Source: an uncultured Bacillota bacterium (GTDB lineage: Bacteria; Bacillota_I; Bacilli_A; RFN20; CAG-288). Taken from it: a stretch of 64,000 nucleotides of DNA. A program made the position numbers and the translations under genes. The DNA lies in NCBI GenBank assembly GCA_949300365.1, contig CASGEC010000001.1, positions 1-64,000 on the forward strand, written 5' to 3'. Below are positions 1 to 8,445 of this stretch, one piece after another. How positions within the stretch are numbered: position 1 is the stretch's first letter; each line of letters starts with the position of its first letter. The notes beneath the pieces were generated by a model. It searched no databases. It saw only the letters and a program-made list of their open reading frames with translations, and had not been told where the DNA came from.

Positions 1-2
1 AA

Positions 3-119
3 GATGTCATTTCGTATTTACGAAGAATAACTATGCAGAAGGTACAGGACAACTGGATAAAAGAAGAAGGAACTAAGATACAACTTAAAAAATTGAAAAC
101 TCTCTTTGGTGAAATATAA
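3..119 (+). CDS. 3' end of an unidentified ORF (partial or remnant)
   Basis: An open frame enters from the left edge and stops with TAA at 117-119. The 38 visible residues are Lys-rich and look coding, but I do not recognise them. A second open stretch in another frame runs 133-285 without a start codon, so the pair may be a decayed gene rather than a live one. Composition is AT-richer than the core genes downstream. Confidence 0.25.
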   Translation, partial: DVISYLRRITMQKVQDNWIKEEGTKIQLKKLKTLFGEI

Positions 120-362
120 TACCTAAAACTAAAAGTTACGGATTAATGACAGGAAGCTCCTCAAAAAGGACTCCTCATTGAAAATCGAGTCTGTATCTTT
201 TGACGAATTCCAAGCGTTAAAGCACTCGTTTTCATGTACCAACAAAATTCAATTTCTTTCCCGATTCGATGGATTCCCTCTTTGAGTCATGGAATTCCAA
301 AGAAGTAAAAGACAATAGCTCTTGATTCTCTTGGAAACTATAATTCACAGTGAGGTGATTCC
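120..362. other. AT-rich intergenic stretch before the phosphatase gene
   Basis: No complete gene is visible. It contains the short open stretch 133-285 described for the first feature. A TATAAT at 339-344 is the likely -10 for the phosphatase gene, but no matching -35 stands at the usual distance. A GAGGTGATT ribosome site lies directly before the ATG at 363. Confidence 0.4.
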
Positions 363-839
363 ATGAAGAAAATATGCTTTGTCTGTGAAGGGAATATCTG
401 TCGTTCCCCGATAGCCGAATACCTGATGAAGGATCTTCTTAGAAAGGAAGGCATGGATAAGGACTATGAAGTCTTTTCAAGAGGATTGACCAATGAAACA
501 AGGGGAGAGGATATCCACCCCCTTTCCAAGGAACAGCTGGATAAACACCATATTCCTTATGGACCTCACAAGGCACAAAAGATCTGCTTCCAGGACTATG
601 CGGATTCCGACTATGTCATCGTCATGGAACAATACAATATCCTTCTTCTTCGCCGTCTCTTCTTATTGAAAAGCCAAGATGCAAAAGTAAGAAAGCTTCT
701 TTCCTTCACTGGTTCATCCAAGGATATCGATGACCCTTACTATACCAGGAACTTTGCTGTCGCCTATGCAGATATCGAGAAGGGATGCAAGGCATTTCTG
801 GAATACCTAAAGAAGAGATATCAGGAAGAAGCAAAATAA
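363..839 (+). CDS. Low-molecular-weight protein-tyrosine phosphatase
   Basis: A cytoplasmic phosphatase that removes phosphate from tyrosine residues through a phosphocysteine intermediate. The P-loop CX5R(S/T) sits at the N terminus with Cys8 and Arg14 (CEGNICRS), and the conserved DDPYY near residue 122 supplies the general acid Asp. At 158 residues it has the family's usual length. The start is preceded by GAGGTGATTCC. It stands alone, followed by a convergent gene. In Bacilli such enzymes are stand-alone (YfkJ-like) or partner tyrosine kinases of capsule export. The neighbour is a polymerase-like membrane protein, but no kinase is visible, so its substrate is unknown. Confidence 0.88.
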   Translation: MKKICFVCEGNICRSPIAEYLMKDLLRKEGMDKDYEVFSRGLTNETRGEDIHPLSKEQLDKHHIPYGPHKAQKICFQDYADSDYVIVMEQYNILLLRRLFLLKSQDAKVRKLLSFTGSSKDIDDPYYTRNFAVAYADIEKGCKAFLEYLKKRYQEEAK

Positions 840-1006
840 AATCGACAAGACAATATCTCATTGAAAATAACCACAAAAGATAATTACCAACTCTAATTAA
901 TTATTTGAAGAACGCTTGATTCTATCCCCTTCTTTGTCAAGCTTGTGAAGTCGAGGGAGGAGCGGATAAGTCCTCTCTAATTGGATTCAATACGGATATC
1001 CGATCT

Positions 1007-2038
1007 TCACCCTTCCTTTTCCTCTGGGAGATTGTCAAAGAGGAGGATATGGCGTTTTCCTTCTCCTTCCTTTCGAAGATGGAATAGAATGGCGACTTCC
1101 TCTTTGTCGACAAGGATCATCAGGTTGAGGATATCTCCCCTTTCTCCTTCGATGATGGTATCCGCTGAAAGGGAAAGGCAATCTGCGCGGAAGAGGTAGT
1201 GTGTTTCCTTTCCTTCTTCCTTCTTTTCGAAGAAGACAGGGGAAAGACGGAAGAGGGAATCCAAGGCTCTTTTCCAGTCGACTTTCCTTTCCTCTTCTTC
1301 TATCGGTGCTGAAATGGTGACTCTTTCATCCCGGTAGAGGCATTTCCAGCCATTTGGAAGAGACTTGGGGTTGGAGAAGGATAGGGTATGTGTCCTTTCC
1401 TTTCCTGTTTCCATGTCGAGAACATGTTCCTTCCTGAGATAGCGGAAGCTTCTTAGGCGCAGGAGGATCTTTTCAAAAAGCGGATCCTTTCTTTCTGGAT
1501 AGGGAGCAATCATAGGGAGGATATTCTCCTTTCCGAAACTCTCCAAACGAAGAAGGAGATGGATTTCCTTCTCTTCCTGCAAAAGGCGGATATCCACAAG
1601 AGGCGTTTTCTCTTCATCCGCCGTCATTCGGAAAGAGAAGTCCTTTTCCTTTAGGTTATCAGGAATGTCAAGAAGCGCACTGAGGCGATAGGGAATGTCA
1701 TAGAGGAGAGCCGTTTTAAAAGGAAGAACAAAATCTTCGCCATCCTTGATGAAATCCTTCTCTCCAAGGCCCTTGAAAAGATTGATGGTCCCGATGGGAT
1801 GGACGGAAAGACTGACGTCTTCTCTTTCGATCTTGTTTTCGCTTGAGAGATAGAGACGGAAGGTTCTCTCCCCATCGACAAAGTAAAGGCCATCCTGTTG
1901 ACTGGAATGAAGCTGAAGGAAAGTCCTTCTTCCATCGTTTCCAAAAAGGCCGATGGAATGGAAGATATCTTTCTGCTGGATATAGACCCTTGCCAGGAAG
2001 GCCTTGGAAAGAAGAGGAAGAAGACATGTCAGTTCCAT
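1007..2038 (-). CDS. Hypothetical protein, 343 aa
   Basis: I do not recognise this protein. It has no clear signal peptide or membrane segment and is rich in charged residues with many short beta-like stretches. It starts at ATG 2038 behind an AAAGGG-like ribosome site and overlaps the end of the upstream membrane gene by 10 bases, so the two are almost certainly co-transcribed and translationally coupled. The upstream partner resembles O-antigen ligases or polymerases, so a role in the same cell-surface process is plausible but only inferred from position. Confidence 0.7.
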   Translation of the reverse strand: MELTCLLPLLSKAFLARVYIQQKDIFHSIGLFGNDGRRTFLQLHSSQQDGLYFVDGERTFRLYLSSENKIEREDVSLSVHPIGTINLFKGLGEKDFIKDGEDFVLPFKTALLYDIPYRLSALLDIPDNLKEKDFSFRMTADEEKTPLVDIRLLQEEKEIHLLLRLESFGKENILPMIAPYPERKDPLFEKILLRLRSFRYLRKEHVLDMETGKERTHTLSFSNPKSLPNGWKCLYRDERVTISAPIEEEERKVDWKRALDSLFRLSPVFFEKKEEGKETHYLFRADCLSLSADTIIEGERGDILNLMILVDKEEVAILFHLRKEGEGKRHILLFDNLPEEKEG

Positions 2039-3480
2039 AACGTTTCCCTTTCCGAAGGCTTTCCTGCCGTCAGAAGAAGAGGCAGGAAATAGACGATGAT
2101 GAAGAGAATGGAGGAGACATCATCCAAGAACAGGAAGCGGGGTTCCGACATCGCATAGATTCCTTGCATCAAGGCAAGAAGAAGAAAGACAAGTCCCGTG
2201 TCCTTCTTCCGAAGGAAAATCTTCCGGCAGAGGAAGAAGACATAGACGATACCAAGAAGGACGACAAGACAGCCGAGGATTCCAAAGTGGAATAGGGTTT
2301 CCGTAAGGCCATTATGGGAATTGAGGATGGAAAGGGAAGGATCATTTCGATAGAGGGAGAAGATATTCGTAAACGGAATCCGACAATAGCCAAAGACAAG
2401 GTAGTAGGGATAGGAAAGCATCGACAAAGCACGAAGGAGGATATCCTGCCTTGATGAAAGGGTACGGCCATCGGAAAGCTTTTTAAGCAAGGAAGAAAAG
2501 AAAGCCGGGAAATCCCCATTCCAGAGAATGCCGATAGCCAAAAGGAACGAGATGATTCCAACAACAAGAAGGGACCAAAGGGCGATAGCCCACCTTCTTT
2601 GCTTGCGAAAGAGAAAGAAAGGCTCGACAAGAAGGAAAAGCACAATCCCGATCAAAAGCAAATAAAGAACGGTCCGGCTATAGACAGGGATGGAAAAAAG
2701 GAAGAGGATGACAAGGGAGACAAGGGCAAAGAGGCTCTTCTCCCAAACAAAGAGGATCACACAAGAAGCAAAGCCCAGGAAGAGAAGAAAACCAAGGACG
2801 TTCCTGTTGGTGGTAAAGGAAAGGACATCCAAACCTCTCTCTTCCTCAAGACCCATGAAAAAACGCAGGGAATGGACAATGGCATCGCCTTCCGTCACCA
2901 AGGAATAGAAAATGGCGACATAGAGGAAGAGAAGATAGCCAACAAGAAGGAACTTGAAAAGCGTCATGATTTCCTTCTTGAAAGTTGGAACAACGAGAAT
3001 AGCTATCAGGAAATAGGAAAGAAGGAAGATATCCGATAGAAGGGTATTGAACCGTTCATAGATCGTAAAGCCCGAATAGAGAACCGGAACTTCCTTCCCT
3101 TCAAAGGAAAAGAGGAAGGAAACCGCACCATAGGGAAAGGAAAAGACAGAAAGGAACCGGACAAGGAAGAAGAAGGAGAAGACAAGAAGACAAATACGTA
3201 CTTTCCTTTTCGAAACCAAGGAGAGACGATCCCTTATCAGGAAGAAGGCAAAGGCAAAGAGAAGGAGAAGGACGACAAAGAAGATCTCCGGATTCAAAGG
3301 CTCTTTGAAGTCGACATCGATACCCATCGTCGCAAAGGAAGAGGCATTCTGGGAAAGAAGGGCAATCCTCCCCGAGGAAAGAAGCGGAAGAAAGAGGGTC
3401 ATCAGCAACAGGAAGAGGACATCCCAAAGATCCTTTCCTTCGGGAAGCTTCGGAAGGGGAATCCTATATCTAATGCACAT
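2029..3480 (-). CDS. O-antigen ligase/polymerase-like multi-pass membrane protein
   Basis: A polytopic membrane protein of 483 residues with about ten or more hydrophobic helices and a longer extracytoplasmic segment in the second half. That architecture is typical of Wzy/WaaL-type O-antigen polymerases and ligases, which join or transfer surface polysaccharide units. I see no diagnostic motif beyond topology and a central Arg-containing region, so the family call is moderate. A TTG at 3516 would add 12 residues, but that TTG is the -35 box of a good promoter. I chose the ATG at 3480, which lies 7 bases after a TATCAT -10 box. It overlaps the next gene by 10 bases. Confidence 0.7.
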   Translation of the reverse strand: MCIRYRIPLPKLPEGKDLWDVLFLLLMTLFLPLLSSGRIALLSQNASSFATMGIDVDFKEPLNPEIFFVVLLLLFAFAFFLIRDRLSLVSKRKVRICLLVFSFFFLVRFLSVFSFPYGAVSFLFSFEGKEVPVLYSGFTIYERFNTLLSDIFLLSYFLIAILVVPTFKKEIMTLFKFLLVGYLLFLYVAIFYSLVTEGDAIVHSLRFFMGLEEERGLDVLSFTTNRNVLGFLLFLGFASCVILFVWEKSLFALVSLVILFLFSIPVYSRTVLYLLLIGIVLFLLVEPFFLFRKQRRWAIALWSLLVVGIISFLLAIGILWNGDFPAFFSSLLKKLSDGRTLSSRQDILLRALSMLSYPYYLVFGYCRIPFTNIFSLYRNDPSLSILNSHNGLTETLFHFGILGCLVVLLGIVYVFFLCRKIFLRKKDTGLVFLLLALMQGIYAMSEPRFLFLDDVSSILFIIVYFLPLLLTAGKPSERETLWN

Positions 3481-3487
3481 ATGAGGA

Positions 3488-3516
3488 ATGATAGGCGATT
3501 GCTTGAGGAAAGACAA
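3488..3516 (-). promoter_or_regulatory. Promoter of the polymerase-like gene, leaderless configuration
   Basis: On the minus strand TTGTCT (3516-3511), a 17-base spacer and TATCAT (3493-3488) precede the ATG at 3480 by seven bases. Transcription would begin at or next to the start codon. A 12-bp direct repeat (AAGACAATACGT at 3510-3521 and 3544-3555) duplicates the -35 area and may mark a regulator site. Confidence 0.5.
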
Positions 3517-3618
3517 TACGTCCAGAAGTACTCTTCCTCCACGAAGACAATACGTGTTATGGAAAAAGGAAAGTCCTTTAGGGAGAGAAGGAACCCTTTT
3601 CCTCTTTTTAATTCTTTC

Positions 3619-3648
3619 TTGACTTGACTTGACGGCCTTCTCTATAAT
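3619..3648 (+). promoter_or_regulatory. Sigma-A type promoter for the thioredoxin-like gene
   Basis: TTGACT at 3619-3624, an 18-base spacer and TATAAT at 3643-3648. Overlapping copies of TTGAC at 3624 and 3629 extend the -35 region. The gene starts about 100 bases downstream at 3750. Confidence 0.6.
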
Positions 3649-3749
3649 TTTCCGGTGATGTTCCGACCAGAATTGCGATTATCCCTTTTCGGATTCTGGT
3701 ATTATAATTAAGTTCTGCATGTGTGCATTCATATTTGGAGGTGACTCAA

Positions 3750-4571
3750 ATGAGCTCGACTGAAGTCCGGAAGAACAGCAAAGCCAAGGCGAATCTTGTC
3801 GCGTTCTGGGAATGGTTCAAGTCCGCCGCTTGGCTTCAGGTCCTTTTGATCGTCGGTGTCGTCGTGGCCGTCGTCGTTTCCATTCCGTACATCATCCGTG
3901 CCATCCCGACGGAGAGCGACTCCCAGTTCTACGAAAGCCACCAGATCACATACGACAAGCTGACGAATGAATACATCCCTGGCAAGAGCGACGAGTGCAA
4001 GGGCGGTATCGGCAATACCAATGGTGCCGTCAATGCCGACAGCGGCCTTGAGGGCTTCGTCCTTCTCGTCTACAAGGACAACTGCGCCAACTGCAGCAGC
4101 ATGGAAGGCTATATCGAATCCTGGTACAACACCTTCAACGAGCAGTATAATGCCAACCTCAAGTTCTTCAGCCTCAACGTCGGCTGGGTCCCTGGTGACG
4201 AGGAAGCCTGCTCCGAGAAGGAAGGGAAAGACACCAAGGGCTATGAGAACGACTACATCACGCTGGATCAGCAGAACATCCTCATCAACGAATTGGCCCC
4301 GGTCTACTACAATCTTCCCGACTACTACCACAATTCCAGCTTCTCCGACACCAACGAGGAAGCCATCATCCAGGATGTCATCGCTGCCAAGACGACCGTC
4401 CCGACTCCGATTGTCGTCCAGTATACGAGAGCTATCGGAAGCACGGGTTCCTATGAACCCACGAAGGTCTTCATCGGACAGATGGGAAGCCTCTCTGTCA
4501 CCAACAGGGACGATGTCTCCAAGATGCTCCAGGATATCTACAACATCTGGCTCTGGAAAGGAACAAACTAA
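3750..4571 (+). CDS. Membrane-anchored thioredoxin-like protein
   Basis: Predicted N-terminal signal anchor (one strongly hydrophobic helix, about residues 28-50) followed by an extracytoplasmic domain. That domain holds a CANC motif (Cys112, Cys115) after a VLLVYKDN beta strand, the layout of a thioredoxin-fold active site. Two further cysteines occur elsewhere in the domain. It probably handles disulfides or metal outside the membrane; the exact reaction is not shown. The start at 3750 is chosen because GGAGGTGA lies five bases upstream; an in-frame ATG at 3723 has no ribosome site. It is monocistronic and ends at a strong bidirectional terminator. Confidence 0.72.
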   Translation: MSSTEVRKNSKAKANLVAFWEWFKSAAWLQVLLIVGVVVAVVVSIPYIIRAIPTESDSQFYESHQITYDKLTNEYIPGKSDECKGGIGNTNGAVNADSGLEGFVLLVYKDNCANCSSMEGYIESWYNTFNEQYNANLKFFSLNVGWVPGDEEACSEKEGKDTKGYENDYITLDQQNILINELAPVYYNLPDYYHNSSFSDTNEEAIIQDVIAAKTTVPTPIVVQYTRAIGSTGSYEPTKVFIGQMGSLSVTNRDDVSKMLQDIYNIWLWKGTN

Positions 4572-4580
4572 AGAGCACAA

Positions 4581-4613
4581 CAAAAATGCCGGTCCCGACG
4601 GGCCGGCTTTTCT
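4581..4613. terminator. Bidirectional terminator between convergent genes
   Basis: A GC-rich hairpin (4588-4607, GCCGGTCC paired with GGGCCGGC) is flanked by an A-run on the left and a T-run on the right, so it can end transcripts from the thioredoxin-like gene on plus and coaD on minus. Confidence 0.8.
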
Positions 4614-4630
4614 TGTATCCGTGAATGGCT

Positions 4631-5119
4631 TCAGGATTGCTTTCTCTTCTTGAGCATTGCCTCGTAGATGGGCCTTGGGACAAGATCGGAGATATCGGCG
4701 CCGGCAAAGAACATCTCCTTGATGTTGCTGGAGGAGACAAAGGCCTGGACGCGATGGGACATGAGATAGACCATGTCGATGGATGGTTCGAGGTATTCGT
4801 TGACCTCATGCATCTGGTATTCGGCTTCATAGTCCGTGACGGCACGCAATCCCCTTATGAGGGCGATAGCCCCCAGTTCCTTTGCCTTGCGGACGACAAG
4901 GCCGTCTGTCATCGCCACCTCAAAGCCGTCATAGCCCTTGAAGGTTTCCTCGGCCAGAAGGACACGCTCCTTGGCATTGAAGAGATAGGCGTTTTCCTTC
5001 TTGGGATTGTTGGCAATCAGGATGATGACCTTGTCGAAGATCTTCCTGGCCCTCAGGGCGACATCGACATGGCCGACGGTAAGGGGATCGAAGGATCCCG
5101 GATAGCAGGCGATTCTCAT
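4631..5119 (-). CDS. coaD: Phosphopantetheine adenylyltransferase
   Basis: Transfers AMP from ATP to 4'-phosphopantetheine, the penultimate step of coenzyme A synthesis. The N terminus MRIACYPGSFDPLTVGHVD holds the nucleotidyltransferase TxGH signature as TVGH, and the later S(S)SNIKEMF stretch matches the second family motif. At 162 residues it has the usual length. The start ATG at 5119 overlaps the rsmD stop as ATGA, the conserved rsmD-coaD arrangement of Bacillota. An upstream open frame extends to 5464 but is only the rsmD shadow. Confidence 0.95.
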   Translation of the reverse strand: MRIACYPGSFDPLTVGHVDVALRARKIFDKVIILIANNPKKENAYLFNAKERVLLAEETFKGYDGFEVAMTDGLVVRKAKELGAIALIRGLRAVTDYEAEYQMHEVNEYLEPSIDMVYLMSHRVQAFVSSSNIKEMFFAGADISDLVPRPIYEAMLKKRKQS

Positions 5120-5664
5120 GCTGTTTTCTCCTTCCTGTAGATGGCCACGTGCTTTTGGCCATAGCGGTATTCCTTCATCGACAGGCCGGGGATTTCCTCG
5201 TTGGCATAGTCCTGCTCGGAGACGATGACGGCATCCTCGTTGAGACGGTCGTTTTCTAGAAGATAGCGGATGATGTCCGGATCGATGGTAAAGCGATAGG
5301 GCGGATCCAGAAAGACAAGATCGTAGCGGATATCCTTGCTCTTCTTGAGATAGAGCCGATAGTCCGTCAGGAAGAGCTCGTACTTGTTCTTGTCCTCGTT
5401 GAGGGAAAGGACGTTCTCCCGCAGGGTCTTGAAGGTGAGCCTGTCCCTGTCGACGAAGTAGCACTTCCTGGCCCCGCGGGAAAGGGCCTCGATGCCCATG
5501 GAGCCACTGCCGGCGAAAAGATCGAGGACGACGGCATTGACGCTCTTGTCCTTGATGGCGGAAAAGATGGCCTGGCGGACCTTGTCCATCGTCGGCCTAG
5601 TGTTCTTGCTCTGCGGGACCTTCAGGAAGAGTCCCTTGTGCGTGCCTGCCCCGATACGAATCAT
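5116..5664 (-). CDS. rsmD: 16S rRNA (guanine-966-N2)-methyltransferase
   Basis: A SAM-dependent methyltransferase of the RsmD family that modifies G966 of 16S rRNA. Motif I is DLFAGSGSMGIEA near residues 47-59, and the catalytic DPPY motif of N-methyltransferases follows as FLDPPYRF near residue 120. Length is 182 residues. The gene overlaps both neighbours by four bases (ATGA), so ylbF-like gene, rsmD and coaD form one tight operon, as in Bacillus. Confidence 0.94.
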   Translation of the reverse strand: MIRIGAGTHKGLFLKVPQSKNTRPTMDKVRQAIFSAIKDKSVNAVVLDLFAGSGSMGIEALSRGARKCYFVDRDRLTFKTLRENVLSLNEDKNKYELFLTDYRLYLKKSKDIRYDLVFLDPPYRFTIDPDIIRYLLENDRLNEDAVIVSEQDYANEEIPGLSMKEYRYGQKHVAIYRKEKTA

Positions 5665-5987
5665 CTGAGTATCTCCGAGATGCTATCCGTCATGTGGTTG
5701 AGGATTTTTCTGAGCTTTCGATAAAGCATGTTGTATTCCTTGACGATGTCAAAGGATTGGATCTTGTCGTCCTTCTCCTTGGCCTTGATGAGGATTTCCC
5801 TCTTTTTCTTCTCGTCCCGTTCATTGGCGGACTGGAAATAGAGATCGTCCCTTTCCTCGGCCAGGGCGCGGATTTCGTCATTGGCATCGATTTCCTGGGA
5901 GAGGGCCTTCATTTGAAGATAGATATCCGAGGAGAGGATTGCCTTTGTGATGTCTTCCTCTTTTTCGATGAATTGCTTGCTGTCCAT
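5661..5987 (-). CDS. YlbF-family protein
   Basis: A small, all-helical, highly charged protein (108 residues) with the heptad-rich pattern of the YlbF/YmcA family. In Bacillus the members form the Y-complex with YaaT and affect RNase Y-dependent mRNA maturation and development. Position directly before rsmD-coaD matches the ylbF-ylbG-ylbH(rsmD)-ylbI(coaD) cluster, which strengthens the call. I chose ATG 5987: a TATAAT at 5999-5994 ends six bases upstream and no Shine-Dalgarno site exists, so translation may be leaderless. ATG 6005 is the alternative. Confidence 0.75.
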   Translation of the reverse strand: MDSKQFIEKEEDITKAILSSDIYLQMKALSQEIDANDEIRALAEERDDLYFQSANERDEKKKREILIKAKEKDDKIQSFDIVKEYNMLYRKLRKILNHMTDSISEILR

Positions 5988-5993
5988 GCCATG

Positions 5994-6039
5994 ATTATAT
6001 ATCATACCCAGCAGGCATCGCTTGGAAAGATGCTAGAAT
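5994..6039. promoter_or_regulatory. Back-to-back leaderless promoters (YlbF-family gene and def)
   Basis: Minus strand: TATAAT at 5999-5994, or TATATA at 6001-5996 with an upstream TGA, is 6-8 bases from the ATG at 5987. Plus strand: an extended -10, TGCTAGAAT at 6031-6039, is 7 bases from the def ATG at 6047. Neither gene has an SD sequence. Confidence 0.5.
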
Positions 6040-6046
6040 AGAGACC

Positions 6047-6592
6047 ATGAAAAAGTTCAAGATCCACACGGACAAGGAAAAGCTTCTCCATGAGAAGTGC
6101 AAGGAAGTCACCCTTCCCCTGGACGAGGAAAAGAGAGAGACCATCCTCGACATGATCGAATACCTCAAGCTCTCCCAGGACGAGGAATACGCCAAGGAAC
6201 ACAAGATCCGTTCGGGTGTCGGCCTTGCCGCGCCCCAGATCGGCATTCCGGAGCGCTTCTTTGCCATCTATCTCATCGACAAGGAAAAGACCTATGAGTA
6301 CGGCTTGGTCAACCCCAAGATCCTTTCCTCCTCCGTCAAGAAGGCCTATCTGGAAGGCGGGGAAGGCTGCCTTTCCGTCCCCGAGGATGTCCAAGGACAT
6401 GTCTACCGCTATTTCCGCATCACTATCCAGGGCTATGACGCCGTCAGCCAACAGGACGTGACCCTGAAGCTTGTCGGCTATCCGGCAATCGTCTTCCAGC
6501 ACGAGTATGACCATCTCGATGGCATTCTCTACTACGACAGGATCGACCCCAAGGATCCCTTCAAGGCCGATCCCGATGCGGTCGCCATCTAG
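6047..6592 (+). CDS. def: Peptide deformylase
   Basis: Removes the formyl group from the initiator methionine of nascent proteins; a metalloenzyme. All three family motifs are present: GVGLAAPQIG at residues 57-66, EGCLS at 106-110 with the metal-binding Cys, and HEYDH at 152-156 giving the two His ligands and catalytic Glu. At 181 residues it fits type II deformylases of Gram-positive bacteria, with the insertion seen in that group. It is monocistronic and divergent from the YlbF-family operon. The start has no SD but lies next to an extended -10 box. Confidence 0.96.
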   Translation: MKKFKIHTDKEKLLHEKCKEVTLPLDEEKRETILDMIEYLKLSQDEEYAKEHKIRSGVGLAAPQIGIPERFFAIYLIDKEKTYEYGLVNPKILSSSVKKAYLEGGEGCLSVPEDVQGHVYRYFRITIQGYDAVSQQDVTLKLVGYPAIVFQHEYDHLDGILYYDRIDPKDPFKADPDAVAI

Positions 6593-6630
6593 TTTTTTGT
6601 CATTCTGTTAGCGGTTTCTTCGTCCTTATC

Positions 6631-6660
6631 TTGTAATAGAGCGGGTTTAGTCATTACAAT
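6631..6660 (+). promoter_or_regulatory. Putative promoter with inverted repeat before rnjA
   Basis: TTGTAA (6631-6636), 18-base spacer, TACAAT (6655-6660). The two boxes lie inside a perfect 7-bp inverted repeat, TTGTAAT at 6631 and ATTACAA at 6653. The rnjA start is 67 bases further on, behind GGAGA. Confidence 0.4.
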
Positions 6661-6726
6661 AACAGCACTTTCGGTTTTCCTTTTGAGGAAAATTCACAAT
6701 GTTTTATTCGAGGAGATAAAGAATTT

Positions 6727-8445
6727 ATGTCTGAATCCAAAAGCCTATTGAGTTCCCCTGTGCAGATTTATGCCCTCGGCGGTCTTGGCGAGGTCGGAAA
6801 GAACCTCTACTGCATCGAGAATGACAGCTCCATCCTCATCATCGACTGCGGCGTCATGTTTCCCGAGGACAGCATGCCCGGCATCGACTACATCATCCCG
6901 GACTTCACCCATCTCAAGGAAAACGCCAGCAAGATCAAGGCCATGATCATCACCCACGGCCATGAGGACCACATCGGCGGCATTCCCTTCCTCCTTCAGT
7001 CCGTCGATGTCCCCATCATCTATGCCCCGAAGATCGCCTGCGCCCTCATCCGCCACAAGCTTGAGGACAACCGCATCCGCACCAACACCAAGCTCATCCA
7101 GTACGATGAGGACACGATCGTCAAGGCCGGGGACTTCAAGGTCGAGTTCTACCATGTCACCCACTCCATCCCGGATTCCTTCGGCCTCTACATCCATACG
7201 CCCCAGGGCACCATCGTCGAGACGGGCGACTTCAAGATCGACCTCACCCCTGTTGATGCTGACTTCAACCTCTCCAAGCTGACCCGCTTTGGCGACGAGG
7301 GCATCGACCTTCTGATGGCCGATTCCACGAACGCCGAGAAGGAGGGCTATACCTCCTCCGAAAGGACGGTCATCAAGGGTATCGCCGATGTCTTCTCCGA
7401 GGCCAGCGGCAGGCTCATCATCTCCACCTTCTCCTCCAACATCTCCCGTATCCAGCAGATCATCGAGACGGCCATCCGCTTCAAGAGGAAGATCGTCATC
7501 TTCGGCCGTTCCATGATGTCCAACGTCGAGGCCGCCAGGGAATACGGCTATATCAAGGTCCCTGACGAATCCCTTGCCGATCCGGAGGACCTCAAGCACC
7601 TTTCCCCGGACCAGGTCTGCATCCTCTGCACCGGAACGCAGGGCGAGCCGATGGCCGTCCTTGCCCGTATCGCCAGGGGAGACCACCGCGACATCCACGT
7701 CCTTCCCGGGGATACCATCGTCTTCTCCTCCTCCGTCATTCCCGGAAACACGGCCTCCATCAACCGCGTCATCAACCAGTTGACCCGTCTTGGCGCGACG
7801 GTCGTCACCAATTCCGTCCTGACCAATCTCCACGCCTCCGGCCATGCCTCGAAGCAGGAAATGCGCCTTCTCCAGAAGCTGGCCCGGCCCAAGTACTTCA
7901 TGCCGATCCACGGCGAATACCGCATGCTCAAGCTCCACGCCGACATCGCCTGTGAGTGCGGCATGAACAAGGACCACACCTTCGTCTGCGAAAACGGCGA
8001 CGTCCTCATCCTTCTCAACCACCAGGTCATCTCCGGCGGACAGGTCCCTGCCGATGCCATCTATATCGACGGCAAGTCCCCTGTCTCCATCTCCACCTCC
8101 GTCCTCCGCGACCGCTCCACCCTGATTGCGGAAGGCATGGTCGGCGTCTATCTGATGATCGACCCCAAGGCAAGCCGTCTTGTCTCCACACCAATCGTGG
8201 AGAGCAAGGGCTTCATCTCCGCCAACAAGAGAGGCCTGCAGAAGAAAGCCTCCGAAGTCATCGGCCTTGAAATCCAGAGGCTCATGAACTCCGGCAAGAA
8301 GGTGACCTACGCCGACATCAAGCAGACCGTCCGCACCATCACCGCCCACTTCCTCTATCGCGAGGCCCACCGCACCCCGATGGTCATCCCCGTCATCCTC
8401 ACCTACTCTGCCGAAAGCATCAACGGCAAGGAACTGGTCAAATGA
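6727..8445 (+). CDS. rnjA: Ribonuclease J
   Basis: A metallo-beta-lactamase/beta-CASP ribonuclease with 5'-to-3' exonuclease and endonuclease activity, central to mRNA decay and rRNA maturation in Bacillota. The zinc motif HGHEDH is at residues 77-82, followed by later conserved His and Asp positions (ETGDFKID, PIHGEY), and the C-terminal RNase J domain is complete. Length of 572 residues is normal. The gene starts behind GGAGATAAAGAATTT and overlaps maf by four bases as ATGA. I cannot decide RNase J1 from J2 by sequence alone; only one copy is visible. Confidence 0.95.
   Translation: MSESKSLLSSPVQIYALGGLGEVGKNLYCIENDSSILIIDCGVMFPEDSMPGIDYIIPDFTHLKENASKIKAMIITHGHEDHIGGIPFLLQSVDVPIIYAPKIACALIRHKLEDNRIRTNTKLIQYDEDTIVKAGDFKVEFYHVTHSIPDSFGLYIHTPQGTIVETGDFKIDLTPVDADFNLSKLTRFGDEGIDLLMADSTNAEKEGYTSSERTVIKGIADVFSEASGRLIISTFSSNISRIQQIIETAIRFKRKIVIFGRSMMSNVEAAREYGYIKVPDESLADPEDLKHLSPDQVCILCTGTQGEPMAVLARIARGDHRDIHVLPGDTIVFSSSVIPGNTASINRVINQLTRLGATVVTNSVLTNLHASGHASKQEMRLLQKLARPKYFMPIHGEYRMLKLHADIACECGMNKDHTFVCENGDVLILLNHQVISGGQVPADAIYIDGKSPVSISTSVLRDRSTLIAEGMVGVYLMIDPKASRLVSTPIVESKGFISANKRGLQKKASEVIGLEIQRLMNSGKKVTYADIKQTVRTITAHFLYREAHRTPMVIPVILTYSAESINGKELVK

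Noticed and set aside
3723..3749. ATG 3723 as start of the thioredoxin-like protein
   Set aside because: No ribosome site precedes it; GGAGGTGA stands properly before ATG 3750.
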